From NCBI GenBank assembly GCA_002600635.1, contig CP021371.1, positions 3,909,001 to 3,973,000 on the forward strand: DNA of 64,000 nt, written 5' to 3'. Below are positions 55,126-64,000 of this stretch, in pieces. The DNA comes from Rhizobium sp. ACO-34A (GTDB lineage: Bacteria; Pseudomonadota; Alphaproteobacteria; Rhizobiales; Rhizobiaceae). A program made the translations under genes and the position numbers. The notes beneath the pieces are model-generated. The model did no database searches. It was not told the origin of the DNA and worked only from the letters and a program-made list of their open reading frames with translations. Position 1 is the first letter of the stretch. The number at the start of each line of letters is the position of its first letter.

Positions 55126-55142
55126 TGACCTTCAGGCAAAAG

Positions 55143-55164
55143 TGACGCCCGAAACCGGGCGTCA
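55143..55164. terminator. Hairpin between convergent operons
   Basis: TGACGCCCG (55143-55151), AAAC, CGGGCGTCA (55156-55164). It lies between the polyamine-type importer and cysA, which end facing each other, and may serve both. Confidence 0.75.
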
Positions 55165-55185
55165 TCTCTGCTCGGCCAGTCGCAC

Positions 55186-56223
55186 CTAGGCGCGGGCAGC
55201 TACGGGGAAAACGCGATGATTGGCGATGCGGATCGAGCCGTTTTGCCCCTGCGCGACATCCGTCATCGATGGAACGCGCACTTCGAAGTGATCGCCTGCC
55301 GGCGTGCTCACGAGAAGATTGCGCTCACCCGGCCGGTCCATGACCCGGTTGACGGTGACCGCAATGCCGTCATCTTCAGAGGAGGACCAACTGGCATCGG
55401 AGGGGCGGAAGAACACTTCGGCCGGACCATCCGGCACACCCACTGCATCCAGCGAAGTCGCGCCTTTCAGCACAACGCCACCTGCGACCTCAGCCGTGAA
55501 CACGTTGGTATCCCCGAGGAACCGCATGACGAATGCCGAATTCGGGCTTCGGCAGATATCCGTCGGGCTTGCTTCCTGCACGATCCGGCCTTCGTTCAGG
55601 ATGACCACCCGGTCGGCAAGATCGAGCGCTTCTTCCTGATCATGCGTAACGAAAAGGGTGGTGATGCCGAGCTGGTCGTGGATCTCCCGAAGCCATTTCC
55701 TGAGATCGCGGCGCACCTTCGCGTCGAGCGCGCCGAACGGCTCGTCGAGCAGCAGCACCTTCGGATCGACGGCAAGCGCACGGGCCAGCGCGACGCGCTG
55801 ACGCTGGCCGCCGGAGATCTGACTCGGGAAGCGCCCGCCCAGCCCCTTGAGCCGCACCAGTCCCAGGAGTTCCTCGACGCGTGCGTCGATTTCCTGCCGG
55901 CTTCGCTTCTTCGCTCGCGCAGTCGTCATGCCGAATGCGATGTTCTCGGCAAGCGTCATATGCGGGAAAAGCGCGTAGTGCTGGAAAACGAAACCGACGC
56001 CACGGTCGCGGACCGGGATACCGGTCGCATCCTGATCGCCGAAATGGATGATGCCGCCATCGGCGAATTCCAGGCCCGCGACCATACGCAGGATCGTGGT
56101 CTTTCCGGAACCGGAGGGGCCAAGCAGCGCCACGAGTTCACCGCTGGCGATATCCAGCGAAACGCCATGCACGGCACGGAAGGTGTCGAAGGTCTTGACG
56201 ATGTTATCGAGCTGAATTCTCAC
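55186..56223 (-). CDS. cysA: Sulfate/thiosulfate ABC transporter ATP-binding protein CysA
   Basis: A 345-residue ATPase. Walker [10 protein letters not shown] near 35, signature ISGGQRQR, Walker [14 protein letters not shown], switch FVTHDQEEA, then a C-terminal TOBE-like domain. GTG start overlaps the cysW stop by 4 nt. It completes cysPTWA. Confidence 0.93.
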   Translation of the reverse strand: MRIQLDNIVKTFDTFRAVHGVSLDIASGELVALLGPSGSGKTTILRMVAGLEFADGGIIHFGDQDATGIPVRDRGVGFVFQHYALFPHMTLAENIAFGMTTARAKKRSRQEIDARVEELLGLVRLKGLGGRFPSQISGGQRQRVALARALAVDPKVLLLDEPFGALDAKVRRDLRKWLREIHDQLGITTLFVTHDQEEALDLADRVVILNEGRIVQEASPTDICRSPNSAFVMRFLGDTNVFTAEVAGGVVLKGATSLDAVGVPDGPAEVFFRPSDASWSSSEDDGIAVTVNRVMDRPGERNLLVSTPAGDHFEVRVPSMTDVAQGQNGSIRIANHRVFPVAARA

Positions 56224-57107
56224 GCGCTCTGCTCCTTGACGGTTCCGGCGGCAGGAGCGGCAACACTCCTGCGGCTTGCGCCATGACGCTCAAGCAGAGC
56301 CTTGGCAATGATGGTAATGACGGCGATGACGGCCAGAATGGAGGCGGCGGCGAATGCGCCGGCCGTCTGGTAGTCGTGATAGAGCAGTTCGATATGCAGC
56401 GGCAGCGTGTTCGTCTGGCCGCGGATATTGCCCGACACCACCGACACCGCACCGAACTCGCCCACGACGCGCGCATTGCAGAGCACGACGCCATAGAGCA
56501 GCGCCCATTTTATGTTAGGCAACGTTACCCGCAGAAATGTGCGGAAACCGGAAGCGCCGAGCGAGGTAGCGGCCTCCTCGAGATCCCGTCCCTGCGCCTG
56601 CATCAGAGGGATCAGTTCGCGCGCGACGAACGGCGCCGTCACGAACATCGAGGCCAGCACGATGCCCGGAAGCGCGAAAAGCACCTTGATGCCGGCATCC
56701 TGAAGCATCGGCCCGAACAGGCCCTGAAGACCGTAGACGAAGAGATAGCAAACGCCGGCGACGATCGGGGAGATGGAAAAGGGTATCTCGATCACCACGA
56801 TCAACAGGCGGCGCAGCGGAAAATCGAACTTGGTGATCGCCCATGCCGCACAGACACCGAAGGCCGTGTTCAACGGCACCGCGATCAGGGCCGTCAGGAC
56901 GGTCATCATGATGGCGCTGCGCGTATCCGGATGATTGACGGCAGCCCAGAAGACACCGCTTCCCTTGGAAAAGGCCTGCATTCCGATCACCACAAGCGGC
57001 GCGAGGATGAAAAAGGCGCCGATGACGAGCACGATGCCGATCAGGGTCCGGCGAACCGCAGGCGTATCGCCGACGCGTGTGGGACGAGCGTTGGGAGAGT
57101 GTGACAT
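56220..57107 (-). CDS. cysW: Sulfate ABC transporter permease CysW
   Basis: A 295-residue permease with six helices. The EAA segment [27 protein letters not shown] and [29 protein letters not shown] are typical of CysW, with the latter part close to the substrate gate. It starts 3 nt after cysT. Confidence 0.93.
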   Translation of the reverse strand: MSHSPNARPTRVGDTPAVRRTLIGIVLVIGAFFILAPLVVIGMQAFSKGSGVFWAAVNHPDTRSAIMMTVLTALIAVPLNTAFGVCAAWAITKFDFPLRRLLIVVIEIPFSISPIVAGVCYLFVYGLQGLFGPMLQDAGIKVLFALPGIVLASMFVTAPFVARELIPLMQAQGRDLEEAATSLGASGFRTFLRVTLPNIKWALLYGVVLCNARVVGEFGAVSVVSGNIRGQTNTLPLHIELLYHDYQTAGAFAAASILAVIAVITIIAKALLERHGASRRSVAAPAAGTVKEQSA

Positions 57108-57110
57108 CGC

Positions 57111-57932
57111 TCAGCCCCTCTCGGTGTAGCGCAATGCGCGGTTCTGCAGCGCATTGGTCACGGCAAGCATGACGAATGCCGTGATGAGAAGGACCGAGGC
57201 AATCGCCGCCGCCGCCTGATAATCGTATTCCTCAAGGCGGATGAAGACGAGAAGCGCGGTGATTTCGGTATGGAACGGCTGGTTGCCGGCGATGAAGATG
57301 ATCGCGCCGAATTCGCCAAGGCTGCGGGCGAAGGAAAGCGATACCCCGGCAAGCAACGCCGGCTTCAGCAACGGCAGGACGACGTGGGAAAACACCTCGC
57401 GGTCCGTCCCGCCAAGCGACTGGGCGGCCTCTTCCAGCGCCGGATCTATCTCTTCTAGCACCGGCTGGACCGTGCGAACGATGAACGGCAGGCTGGTGAA
57501 GGCCATGGCAATCACGATGCCGATCGGCGTGTAGGCGACCTGGATACCGAGCGGATCGAGGAAGCCACCGAACCAGCCGCCCGGCGCAAACAGCGTCGTG
57601 AGTGAAATACCGGCAACAGCGGTCGGAAGCGCGAAGGGCAGATCGACGATCGCATCGACGATCCGGCGTCCCGGAAAGCGGTAGCGCGACAGCACCCAGG
57701 CAAGCGCCAGTCCGAAGAACAGGTTGAAGGTGGTCGCAACAGCAGCGCAGAGAACGGTGACGCGATAGCTGGCGACGGCGCGCGGAGACGAGATAATCGC
57801 CCAATAGTCATACGGACCGAGGCTCGCCGCCTTGAAGACCAGCGCGATCAGCGGCAGGACGACGATCAACGCGACATAGAACAGCGTTACGCCGAGCGAC
57901 AGATGGAAACCGGGCAGGACGCGATGTTTCAA
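57111..57932 (-). CDS. cysT: Sulfate ABC transporter permease CysT
   Basis: A 273-residue permease. FALPTAVAGISLTTLFAPGGWFG and the EAA segment ALEEAAQSLGGTDREVFSHVVLPLLKP are CysT/CysU-like. The start is TTG: AAGAGG lies 7 nt before it and no ATG in this frame is available between it and an in-frame stop 12 nt upstream. Confidence 0.92.
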   Translation of the reverse strand: MKHRVLPGFHLSLGVTLFYVALIVVLPLIALVFKAASLGPYDYWAIISSPRAVASYRVTVLCAAVATTFNLFFGLALAWVLSRYRFPGRRIVDAIVDLPFALPTAVAGISLTTLFAPGGWFGGFLDPLGIQVAYTPIGIVIAMAFTSLPFIVRTVQPVLEEIDPALEEAAQSLGGTDREVFSHVVLPLLKPALLAGVSLSFARSLGEFGAIIFIAGNQPFHTEITALLVFIRLEEYDYQAAAAIASVLLITAFVMLAVTNALQNRALRYTERG

Positions 57933-57958
57933 ACGACAGCCTCTTCAAACATAAATAG

Positions 57959-57980
57959 CCCGGCGGCCGAAGCCGCCGGG
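57959..57980 (-). terminator. GC-rich hairpin between cysP and cysT
   Basis: CCCGGCGGC (57959-57967), loop CGAA, GCCGCCGGG (57972-57980). It lies 26 nt past the cysP stop on the minus strand and would allow more binding protein than permease. Confidence 0.7.
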
Positions 57981-58005
57981 TCAATAATAAGATTTTGCGT
58001 TTTCC

Positions 58006-59007
58006 TTAACGCTGCCCGTAAAGCTCGTCCAGCAGGCCGCCCGAGGCGAAATGCGTTTTCTGGATATCGCTCCAGGAGCCAAAAACATCCTCGACCTTCG
58101 CAAGCTCGACCGGCGGGAACTCGCTCTTGAATGCGGCACTTACTTCGGGATCGTTCACCCGGTTGCCGTTTTCGGCAAGGATGCGCTGACCTTCCGGCGT
58201 GTAGAGGAAGTCGAGATAGGCCTTGGCCAGATCACGCGTTCCACGCGCATCGACAACCTTGTCGACGATGGCAACCGGAAACTCGGCCAGCAGGCTGGAA
58301 GGCGGGGTTACGGCTTCGAGCTTGTCCTTGCCGAATTCCTTCACGATGCCGCGCGTCTCGGCTTCGAAGGTGACGAGCACGTCGCCGACATTGCGCTCCA
58401 CGAAGGTGGTCGTGGCGGCGCGTCCCCCGGTATCGAACACCGGAACATTATTGAACAGCTTAGTGATGAATTCCTTCACCTTGGCTTCGTCGCCACCATA
58501 GGCCTTTTTCGCGAAAGCGGTCGCGGCAAGATAGGTGTAGCGGGCATTGCCCGAGGTCTTCGGGTTCGGGAAGATGACCTTGACGTCATCACGGATGAGA
58601 TCGTCCCAATTCTTGATGTTCTTCGGGTTGCCCGCACGGACGACGAAGGCCGGGAAGGAGTAATAAGGCGAAGCGTTGTTCGGGAAATCCTTCTGCCAGT
58701 CGGCAGAGACGAAACCACCCTTGGCCAGCGTTTCGACGTCCGTCACCTGATTGAACGTCACGACATCGGCTTCAAGGCCTTCGAGGATCGAGCGCGCCTG
58801 CTTAGAAGAGCCGGCATGCGACTGGTCGATAACGACGTCCTTGCCGGTATCCGCCTTGTACTTCGGCACGAAAGCCTCGTTCACGGCTACGAACAGCTCA
58901 CGCGAAATATCATAGGACGCGTTGAGAATCTTGTCTTCGGCCCGAGCGAGCGACGTGCCAGCAAGCACTGCCGCCACCGCAATCGAAAGCCTGAAAATGC
59001 GCTTCAT
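58006..59007 (-). CDS. cysP: Sulfate/thiosulfate periplasmic binding protein CysP/Sbp
   Basis: A 333-residue binding protein with a signal peptide (MKRIFRLSIAVAAVLAGTSL, then ARA). Family segments: LNASYDISRELFVAVNEAF, VIDQSHAGSSKQARSILEGLEADVVTFNQ, and KTSGNARYTYLAATAFA with GRAATTTFVERNVGDVLVTFEAE. ATG 59007 is preferred over the longer frame because it gives the signal peptide. First gene of cysPTWA. Confidence 0.94.
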   Translation of the reverse strand: MKRIFRLSIAVAAVLAGTSLARAEDKILNASYDISRELFVAVNEAFVPKYKADTGKDVVIDQSHAGSSKQARSILEGLEADVVTFNQVTDVETLAKGGFVSADWQKDFPNNASPYYSFPAFVVRAGNPKNIKNWDDLIRDDVKVIFPNPKTSGNARYTYLAATAFAKKAYGGDEAKVKEFITKLFNNVPVFDTGGRAATTTFVERNVGDVLVTFEAETRGIVKEFGKDKLEAVTPPSSLLAEFPVAIVDKVVDARGTRDLAKAYLDFLYTPEGQRILAENGNRVNDPEVSAAFKSEFPPVELAKVEDVFGSWSDIQKTHFASGGLLDELYGQR

Positions 59008-59334
59008 GAAACAAACCCCGGCAAAATGTTGATGCTGAAACAAGGCTATAGGCCGGGAGAAGGCAAAACGAGGCGAGAACAGGTCGCGCGTTTGGCAAAA
59101 GCCGAAATGATTTTCCGCAACTGGCAACACACGGGGCAGAGATTTCCGGCAGGCGCTGTCGCCCCTACCACCAGCGGGGATTTCGCCATGCGGATCACGG
59201 CCGGGGTTTCCACCTGTCGCATTCAATATAGCGCAATATAATATGACAAATATACTCATCTTATCTTGCGCCGATCGCCGCACTTATGCCAGTGTCCGGC
59301 AACCGCAGGAACGTGCGGACACGGCGGCACAGGG
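59008..59334. other. Intergenic region between cysP and the second ECF sigma gene
   Basis: A 327-bp divergent gap without a convincing gene. It contains an AT-rich segment at about 59223-59270 with TATAAT-like and TATAC stretches that may hold promoters for the ECF gene or cysP. No clear operator was recognised. Confidence 0.55.
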
Positions 59335-59889
59335 ATGGTAGAGCGTGGAGACGGTGCATTGACGTCGGGGAGCGAGATAGCCGGCAAGGATCTGCTCGAT
59401 CGCGCCATTGAAGCCTATTACGACGATCTGCGCAGCGCCGTCGGCAAACGCGGCATCCCGCAGGTTCACGCCACCGAGGTCGTGCACGATCTTTATGTGG
59501 CGCTGTCGCGGCGTCCCGAGCGACTGGAAGGCAAGACTTCCGTTCGTGCATTCCTGATCCGCGCCGCCGTCAATCTCTGCATCGACCGCGGCCGTCGCGT
59601 CGCTTTCGAAAACCGCCTTTTCACCCTGCTGGATGCACAGGCGCTCGCCGTTCCCGTACGGTCATTTGCGGTCGACAACCGCATCGACCTCCGCAAGCGC
59701 ATCCTCGTATTGAAGAACGCGATTGCCGAACTGCCGCACCAGTGCCGCATCGTTTTCATCGCCTATCGCATCGGCGGAATGAGCAAGGATGAAATCGCAT
59801 CGAGCCTGGGTATCAAGCGTCGCATGGTCGACCGTCACATCCGCAACGCCCTGCTGTCATGCCTCGAAAAAACGCAATCGCTGGACTGA
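59335..59889 (+). CDS. ECF RNA polymerase sigma factor, FecI type
   Basis: A 184-residue sigma factor. Region 2 is TEVVHDLYVALSRRPERL and TSVRAFLIRAAVNLCIDRGRR; region 4 is ELPHQCRIVFIAYRIGGMSKDEIASSLGIKRRMVDRHI. ATG 59335 was chosen as the best fit to family length; the frame is open to 59266. It heads a sigma/FecR/receptor set. Confidence 0.85.
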   Translation: MVERGDGALTSGSEIAGKDLLDRAIEAYYDDLRSAVGKRGIPQVHATEVVHDLYVALSRRPERLEGKTSVRAFLIRAAVNLCIDRGRRVAFENRLFTLLDAQALAVPVRSFAVDNRIDLRKRILVLKNAIAELPHQCRIVFIAYRIGGMSKDEIASSLGIKRRMVDRHIRNALLSCLEKTQSLD

Positions 59890-59968
59890 CGGACCGAAAC
59901 GGCTCCGTCAATCGTCTATGAAAATGGGCGATCCTTCGGAAGCCCCTGTATCGCGGGGAGATAGAGAC

Positions 59969-60901
59969 ATGCCGGAAGACATTCGGGAACAGGCGGTCGA
60001 CTGGGCGATCCGGCTGCATGACGGCGATCTCTCCGACATCGAACGACGGGCGCTCGACCAGTGGCTAGAGCGCTGTCCCGATCACGTCAGAGCACTGGAT
60101 GCCGCCCGGGAGCTTATGGGCGATGCCGGTCGCGCCTTGACGGACGACCCCGAGTTCACCCGCCGACTTGTTCGCTCAACGCGGAAGTCCGGTCGCACGA
60201 TTATTGCGCTTGCCTTTGTCGTCGCGCTGGCGGGTGGCGGCTTTTTTCTCAACGGCGGTCCATTGATGTTTACCGCCGATGTGATTTCGGCGAGCAACGA
60301 AATGCCCGTGGTCAGGCTTCCCGATGGCTCGCGCATCCACCTGAACGGCAAGAGCGCCATTGCCGAACATTTCACAGCGACGGACAGGCGCATCGTGCTT
60401 CTCGAAGGGGAAGCCTTTTTCGAGGTGGAGAGGGATGCAACGCGGCCCTTCATCGTCGAAGCCGGCGCCGGCCGCATTGAGGTGAAAGGGACCGCATTCA
60501 ACGTCAATCTACTCGATGGCGGCACCGAGGTGGTGGTCACGGAACATACCGTCGCCGTCACCGGCAAGGCATCCGGACAACCGACCCGCATCGAGGCCGG
60601 AGAAAAGCTCTTCTATGACGGCGGCGGCGTTATCGGACCTGTCGAGGCGGTCCCATCCGGGCTTGAAGTGCCGTGGCGGTCCGGCCGCCTGATCTTCGAA
60701 AACCGGCCGCTGGCGACCGTGGTGGAGGAAATCTTCCGTCACATTCCGGGCAAGGTCATGGTTGCCCGCCGGTCTGTCGCGGAGAAAAGGATCAGCGGCT
60801 CCTTCGATATTTCCAACCCGCAGGAAGCACTCGCAAGCTTCGGCGAAATCTTCGGCGTTCGCATCGTGAAGGCCGGAAATCTGATGACTCTGATTTACTG
60901 A
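59969..60901 (+). CDS. FecR-family regulator
   Basis: A 310-residue membrane signal protein. N-terminal domain: EQAVDWAIRLHDGDLSDIERRALDQWLERCPDH. One helix near 75-95 (TIIALAFVVALAGGGFF). The periplasmic part has VRLPDGSRIHLNGKSAIAEHF, RRIVLLEGEAFFEVERDATRPF and a C-terminal STN-like segment (RISGSFDISNPQEALASF). GGGGAG precedes ATG 59969 by 8 nt. It follows the ECF gene by 79 nt and precedes a receptor with an STN domain. Confidence 0.9.
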   Translation: MPEDIREQAVDWAIRLHDGDLSDIERRALDQWLERCPDHVRALDAARELMGDAGRALTDDPEFTRRLVRSTRKSGRTIIALAFVVALAGGGFFLNGGPLMFTADVISASNEMPVVRLPDGSRIHLNGKSAIAEHFTATDRRIVLLEGEAFFEVERDATRPFIVEAGAGRIEVKGTAFNVNLLDGGTEVVVTEHTVAVTGKASGQPTRIEAGEKLFYDGGGVIGPVEAVPSGLEVPWRSGRLIFENRPLATVVEEIFRHIPGKVMVARRSVAEKRISGSFDISNPQEALASFGEIFGVRIVKAGNLMTLIY

Positions 60902-61011
60902 CAAAAAAACTCAGGTATCGACAGCCTCAAATGACAACCCCATTCGTCTTTGCATTCGAAGCCCTCTTACGGCCATGCCGGCCGGGGGTATCGAACAGGA
61001 GAGGGAAGCTC

Positions 61012-63462
61012 ATGCAAGGAAAGTCCGGCGCGGCGCGTCGTCCAAATCTGTCAGTTTCAAGCGCGCTCGCATTGCTTGTCGCATCGGGTCTCGCCATGGG
61101 TGGCGTTTCCATCACAACACAGCCGGCCATGGCGCAGGAAGCCGCCTCGGCATTCGACATTCCGGCCGGGCCGCTTTCCACCGCCCTGAACAGGCTTGCC
61201 GCCCAGAGCGGACTTCATATCGGTTTCGAAAGTTCGGTGGTCGAGGGGACAACGACCGCCGGGCTCAAGGGCCAGTATTCAGCAGAAGACGCACTCGGCA
61301 ACCTCCTAACCGGAACCGGGCTGACCTATCGCTTTACCAATCCGAAAACCGTTACCGTCAGCGCGGCAGCCGCATCCGACAGCACCAACAATCTTTCGAG
61401 CGGCAGCAGCACCGAGCTTGAACCGATCGTCGTCAATGGCGGCAGTGGTGGCGTCATCCAGTCGAACGGCTATGTCGGCACCAGCAGCGCGACCGGAGCC
61501 AAGACGGACACGCCCTTCGTCGAGACACCGCAGTCCGTTTCATCCGTCACCGAAAAACAATTGCAGGACCGCAATCCGCAAAACCTGCTCGACGCGATTT
61601 CCTATACACCCGGTGCACGCGTCAACGCCTACGGCACCGATCCGCGCTTCGATTCCTTCTTCGTGCGCGGCTTCAACGTGACGAACACCGGCGTCTTTCG
61701 TGATAACCTGCGGCAGCCTGCCAGCGGCTACGGCATCTTCATCACGGAGCCCTATGGCCTTGAAGGTGTATCCATCCTGCGCGGCCCCTCGTCCGCACTT
61801 TACGGCGCAACCGGCGCCGGCGGTCTCTATAACGTCATCACCAAGCGACCGACCGAAGAGGCTCAGCATGAGGTTCAGTTCCAGCTCGGCACCGACCAGC
61901 GCTATCAGAGCCAGTTCGATTTCTCCGGTCCAGTGAATGATACGGACCCGTTCTATTACCGCCTGACCGGTCTCGGCCGTGTCGGCGATACGGAATATGA
62001 TTCCGTCTCCGATGACAGGACCTACATCGCACCAGCCTTCACATGGAAGCCGGACGAGGACACCAGGCTTACCGTTCTCGGTGAATATTCCCGTTCGAAG
62101 AGCGGCGGTAACCCGGCCTATTACAATGACACCTATGGTCATGTGAGCGAGTTCGAGGCAGGCGATACGGCCTTCAACGCCATGGATCACCAGCAGGCAC
62201 GCATCGGCTGGGAGTTCGAACACTCCTTCGATGAAGTCTTCACCTTCCGCCAGAACGCCCGCTACTCCTGGCAGGATATCGATGCCAAGTATGTCTACGC
62301 CTACAATGGTGCGCAGCATGCACTGGACTCCTCACTCGTCGACCGCGGCTCGGGCAACGAACAGCAGCGGCTCGATGCCTTCGTGATCGACAACCAGCTG
62401 GAGGCGCAGTTCTCCACCGGCCCGATCGACCATGTCGTGCTCGGTGGCGTCGACTTCACCTGGAGCAAGTACCGCCTGCTCGCCGGTTACGGCAGCGTCG
62501 ATCCGCTGAATACGCTGGTCCCGAACTACGGCAACTACATCGCCACGCCCGACCTGACCTCCCGGACCGATCAGCGTCAGGTCCAGACCGGCATCTACCT
62601 TCAGGACCAGCTTCGCTACGACGCCTGGACCCTGACCGTCGGCGGCCGCTACGACTGGGTGTCGACCAAGACGGACAACACGGATCTGACGACCAGCGTC
62701 AAATCGTCGTCGGAGCAGGATGAAGGACAGTTTTCCGGCCGCGTGGGCCTGACCTACGAGACCGAATTCGGCTTCGTGCCCTATGCCAGCCTGTCCACCG
62801 CGTTTTCACCGAACATCGGCTACAACTCGACCACGGACGCGCCGTTCAAGTCGACGACCAGCACGCAGGAAGAAGTCGGCGTCAAATATTTCCTGCCTGA
62901 TACCAACGTGATGCTGTCGGCATCGGTCTTCAATATCGACCAGCGCAACGGCCTGTTCTATACCGTCATCGACGGGATCAACACGCAGGTGCAGCGCGGC
63001 AAGCTGCGTTCGCAGGGCGTGGAACTGGAAGCAGTGGCGAGCCTCGACAATGGCCTCTCCTTTGCGGCGTCCTACACCTATACCGACCTTCGCATTCTCG
63101 AGGGCACGGCAGGAACGGTGGACAATTTCGTCTCCAGCGTGCCGTTCAACATGGCCTCGCTCTGGGCGCATTATCAGTTGCCCGAGGGCACCCCGCTTTA
63201 CGGCTTCGGCGTAGGTGCCGGCGCGCGCTTCATCGGCACGAGCTACGGCGATGACAAGAACTCCATCGTCAACGGATCCCGTGTGCTGTTCGATGCGTCG
63301 CTGAGCTACGACTTCGCAGCCGTCGACCAGAAATACGAGGGCCTGAGCCTGCAGGTGAACGCGACCAACGTGTTCAACCGCCGCGATACGACGTGCACGT
63401 CAGGCTATTGCTATCTCGATCCGGGCCGCACGGTCATCGGCACGCTGAAATACACCTGGTAA
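61012..63462 (+). CDS. TonB-dependent siderophore receptor with signalling domain (FhuA/FoxA/FpvA type)
   Basis: An 816-residue outer-membrane receptor. Signal peptide about 1-43 (ends AMA). STN domain about 48-120 (FDIPAGPLSTALNRLAAQSGL). Plug: TPFVETPQSVSSVTEKQLQD and ILRGPSSALYGATGAGGLYNVITKRPT. Two cysteines near the C-terminus (TTCTSGYC) and terminal Trp resemble FhuA/FoxA hydroxamate receptors. Substrate is probably a hydroxamate siderophore. GGGAA lies 4 nt before ATG. The FecR and ECF genes precede it and a siderophore-reductase-like gene follows. Confidence 0.9.
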   Translation: MQGKSGAARRPNLSVSSALALLVASGLAMGGVSITTQPAMAQEAASAFDIPAGPLSTALNRLAAQSGLHIGFESSVVEGTTTAGLKGQYSAEDALGNLLTGTGLTYRFTNPKTVTVSAAAASDSTNNLSSGSSTELEPIVVNGGSGGVIQSNGYVGTSSATGAKTDTPFVETPQSVSSVTEKQLQDRNPQNLLDAISYTPGARVNAYGTDPRFDSFFVRGFNVTNTGVFRDNLRQPASGYGIFITEPYGLEGVSILRGPSSALYGATGAGGLYNVITKRPTEEAQHEVQFQLGTDQRYQSQFDFSGPVNDTDPFYYRLTGLGRVGDTEYDSVSDDRTYIAPAFTWKPDEDTRLTVLGEYSRSKSGGNPAYYNDTYGHVSEFEAGDTAFNAMDHQQARIGWEFEHSFDEVFTFRQNARYSWQDIDAKYVYAYNGAQHALDSSLVDRGSGNEQQRLDAFVIDNQLEAQFSTGPIDHVVLGGVDFTWSKYRLLAGYGSVDPLNTLVPNYGNYIATPDLTSRTDQRQVQTGIYLQDQLRYDAWTLTVGGRYDWVSTKTDNTDLTTSVKSSSEQDEGQFSGRVGLTYETEFGFVPYASLSTAFSPNIGYNSTTDAPFKSTTSTQEEVGVKYFLPDTNVMLSASVFNIDQRNGLFYTVIDGINTQVQRGKLRSQGVELEAVASLDNGLSFAASYTYTDLRILEGTAGTVDNFVSSVPFNMASLWAHYQLPEGTPLYGFGVGAGARFIGTSYGDDKNSIVNGSRVLFDASLSYDFAAVDQKYEGLSLQVNATNVFNRRDTTCTSGYCYLDPGRTVIGTLKYTW

Positions 63463-63483
63463 GCAGCAGAGGAGTACGCTCAA

Positions 63484-64000
63484 GTGGGCAGGATGTTTTT
63501 CAATCTCTCGGTCAAGGAGCGCCAACTCCTGAGCCCCGGCATGGTGCGCGTCACTTTCGCGGGAGAGGAACTCTCGGAGTTTTCCTCGACCGGCACCGGC
63601 GACGAATACCTTCGGCTCTTCTTCCCGAACGAAGAGAGTGGAGAAGTCGTCCTGCCCATTATCGACGATGAGGGCCGCTGGACCTATCAGGAGGGCAAGC
63701 CTCCGGTCCGGTGCGCCACCTACACCGTCCGGCGCTTTTGCCCTGACGAACGCGAGCTGGATATCGACTTCGTCGTCCATGAGGGCGGCGTGGCCGGTAC
63801 CTGGGCGCAAGCCGCCGCACCGGGCAATCCCATGACCATCAACCGGCCGCGCGGTCTCTACGAACTGCCGGAAGATGCCGAGTGGCAGCTGCTGATGGCC
63901 GATGCCACGGGCATTCCGGCCCTCGCGCGGCTTCTGGAGGAAACGCCGCCACACATCACCAGCCGGATCGTCATCGAGATCGCCGCCCCCGAGCACCGGC
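63484..64000 (+). CDS. Siderophore-interacting FAD/NAD(P)H protein, 5' part
   Basis: At least 172 residues of a SIP/ViuB-type ferric reductase; the gene runs off the right edge. Family marks: EYLRLFFP, RCATYTVRRFCPDERELDIDFVVHEGG (FAD site) and VAGTWAQAAAPGNPMTINRPRG. The start is either GTG 63484 (GAGGAG 9 nt before it) or ATG 63493. It probably releases iron from the siderophore brought in by the receptor 21 bp upstream. Confidence 0.85.
   Translation, partial: MGRMFFNLSVKERQLLSPGMVRVTFAGEELSEFSSTGTGDEYLRLFFPNEESGEVVLPIIDDEGRWTYQEGKPPVRCATYTVRRFCPDERELDIDFVVHEGGVAGTWAQAAAPGNPMTINRPRGLYELPEDAEWQLLMADATGIPALARLLEETPPHITSRIVIEIAAPEHR

Overview
The window looks like chromosome or large-replicon DNA of an alphaproteobacterium of the order Rhizobiales, most likely Rhizobiaceae. 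The GC content is high. The 20-kb hup/hyp cluster has the rhizobial gene order hupSLCDEFGHIJK-hypABFCDEX. The rest of the content (amino-acid, polyamine-type and sulfate ABC transporters, a fused indolepyruvate oxidoreductase, RIME-like intergenic repeats) is typical of that group. Species cannot be set from the sequence alone. No rRNA, tRNA or CRISPR array was seen.

Layout. (1) 1-248: the end of an amino-acid ABC permease. (2) 0.3-9.6 kb, minus strand: a hemophore-type haem acquisition locus, ECF sigma (hasI), FecR anti-sigma (hasS), TonB receptor (hasR), hemophore (hasA), type I exporter (hasD, hasE) and a haem oxygenase. (3) 10.1-16.1 kb: FAD amine/amino-acid oxidoreductase, Gfo/Idh/MocA dehydrogenase and an amino-acid ABC transporter with a fused permease-ATPase, opposite a divergent LacI-type regulator; twin palindromic operators lie between them. 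(4) 16.1-38.9 kb, minus strand: a [NiFe] uptake hydrogenase system with sensor hydrogenase hupUV, structural genes hupSLC, maturation genes hupD-K and hypABFCDEX, and the two-component pair hupR/hupT. The nickel-permease gene hupE is cut by a 1,042-bp IS630-family element. (5) 39.0-47.0 kb: quinone-type oxidoreductase, GntR/FCD regulator, FAD-linked hydroxyacid dehydrogenase, fused indolepyruvate:ferredoxin oxidoreductase and nucleoside hydrolase. (6) 47.1-55.1 kb: enoyl-CoA hydratase, psuG and psuK on the minus strand, facing a 2-oxoglutarate/Fe(II) dioxygenase and a four-gene polyamine-type ABC importer. (7) 55.2-59.0 kb: sulfate/thiosulfate importer cysPTWA. (8) 59.3-64.0 kb: a second ECF sigma/FecR/TonB-receptor iron locus followed by a siderophore-interacting flavoprotein that runs off the end.

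How it works together. The hydrogenase system appears near-complete: HupUV would sense H2 and signal through HupT to HupR. HupSLC would oxidise H2 at the membrane, and its small subunit carries the six-cysteine signature of O2-tolerant enzymes. Hup/Hyp proteins build and process the active site. Two minus-strand -24/-12 promoters, before hupS and before hupG, each have a 17-bp palindrome of the same design about 95 bp upstream of the -12 element, which suggests one enhancer-binding activator for both transcription units. The IS insertion removes HupE and may also reduce transcription of hupF. Two cell-surface-signalling iron systems flank the window. The hemophore is unusual: it has no histidine and carries a serralysin-like C-terminal secretion domain.
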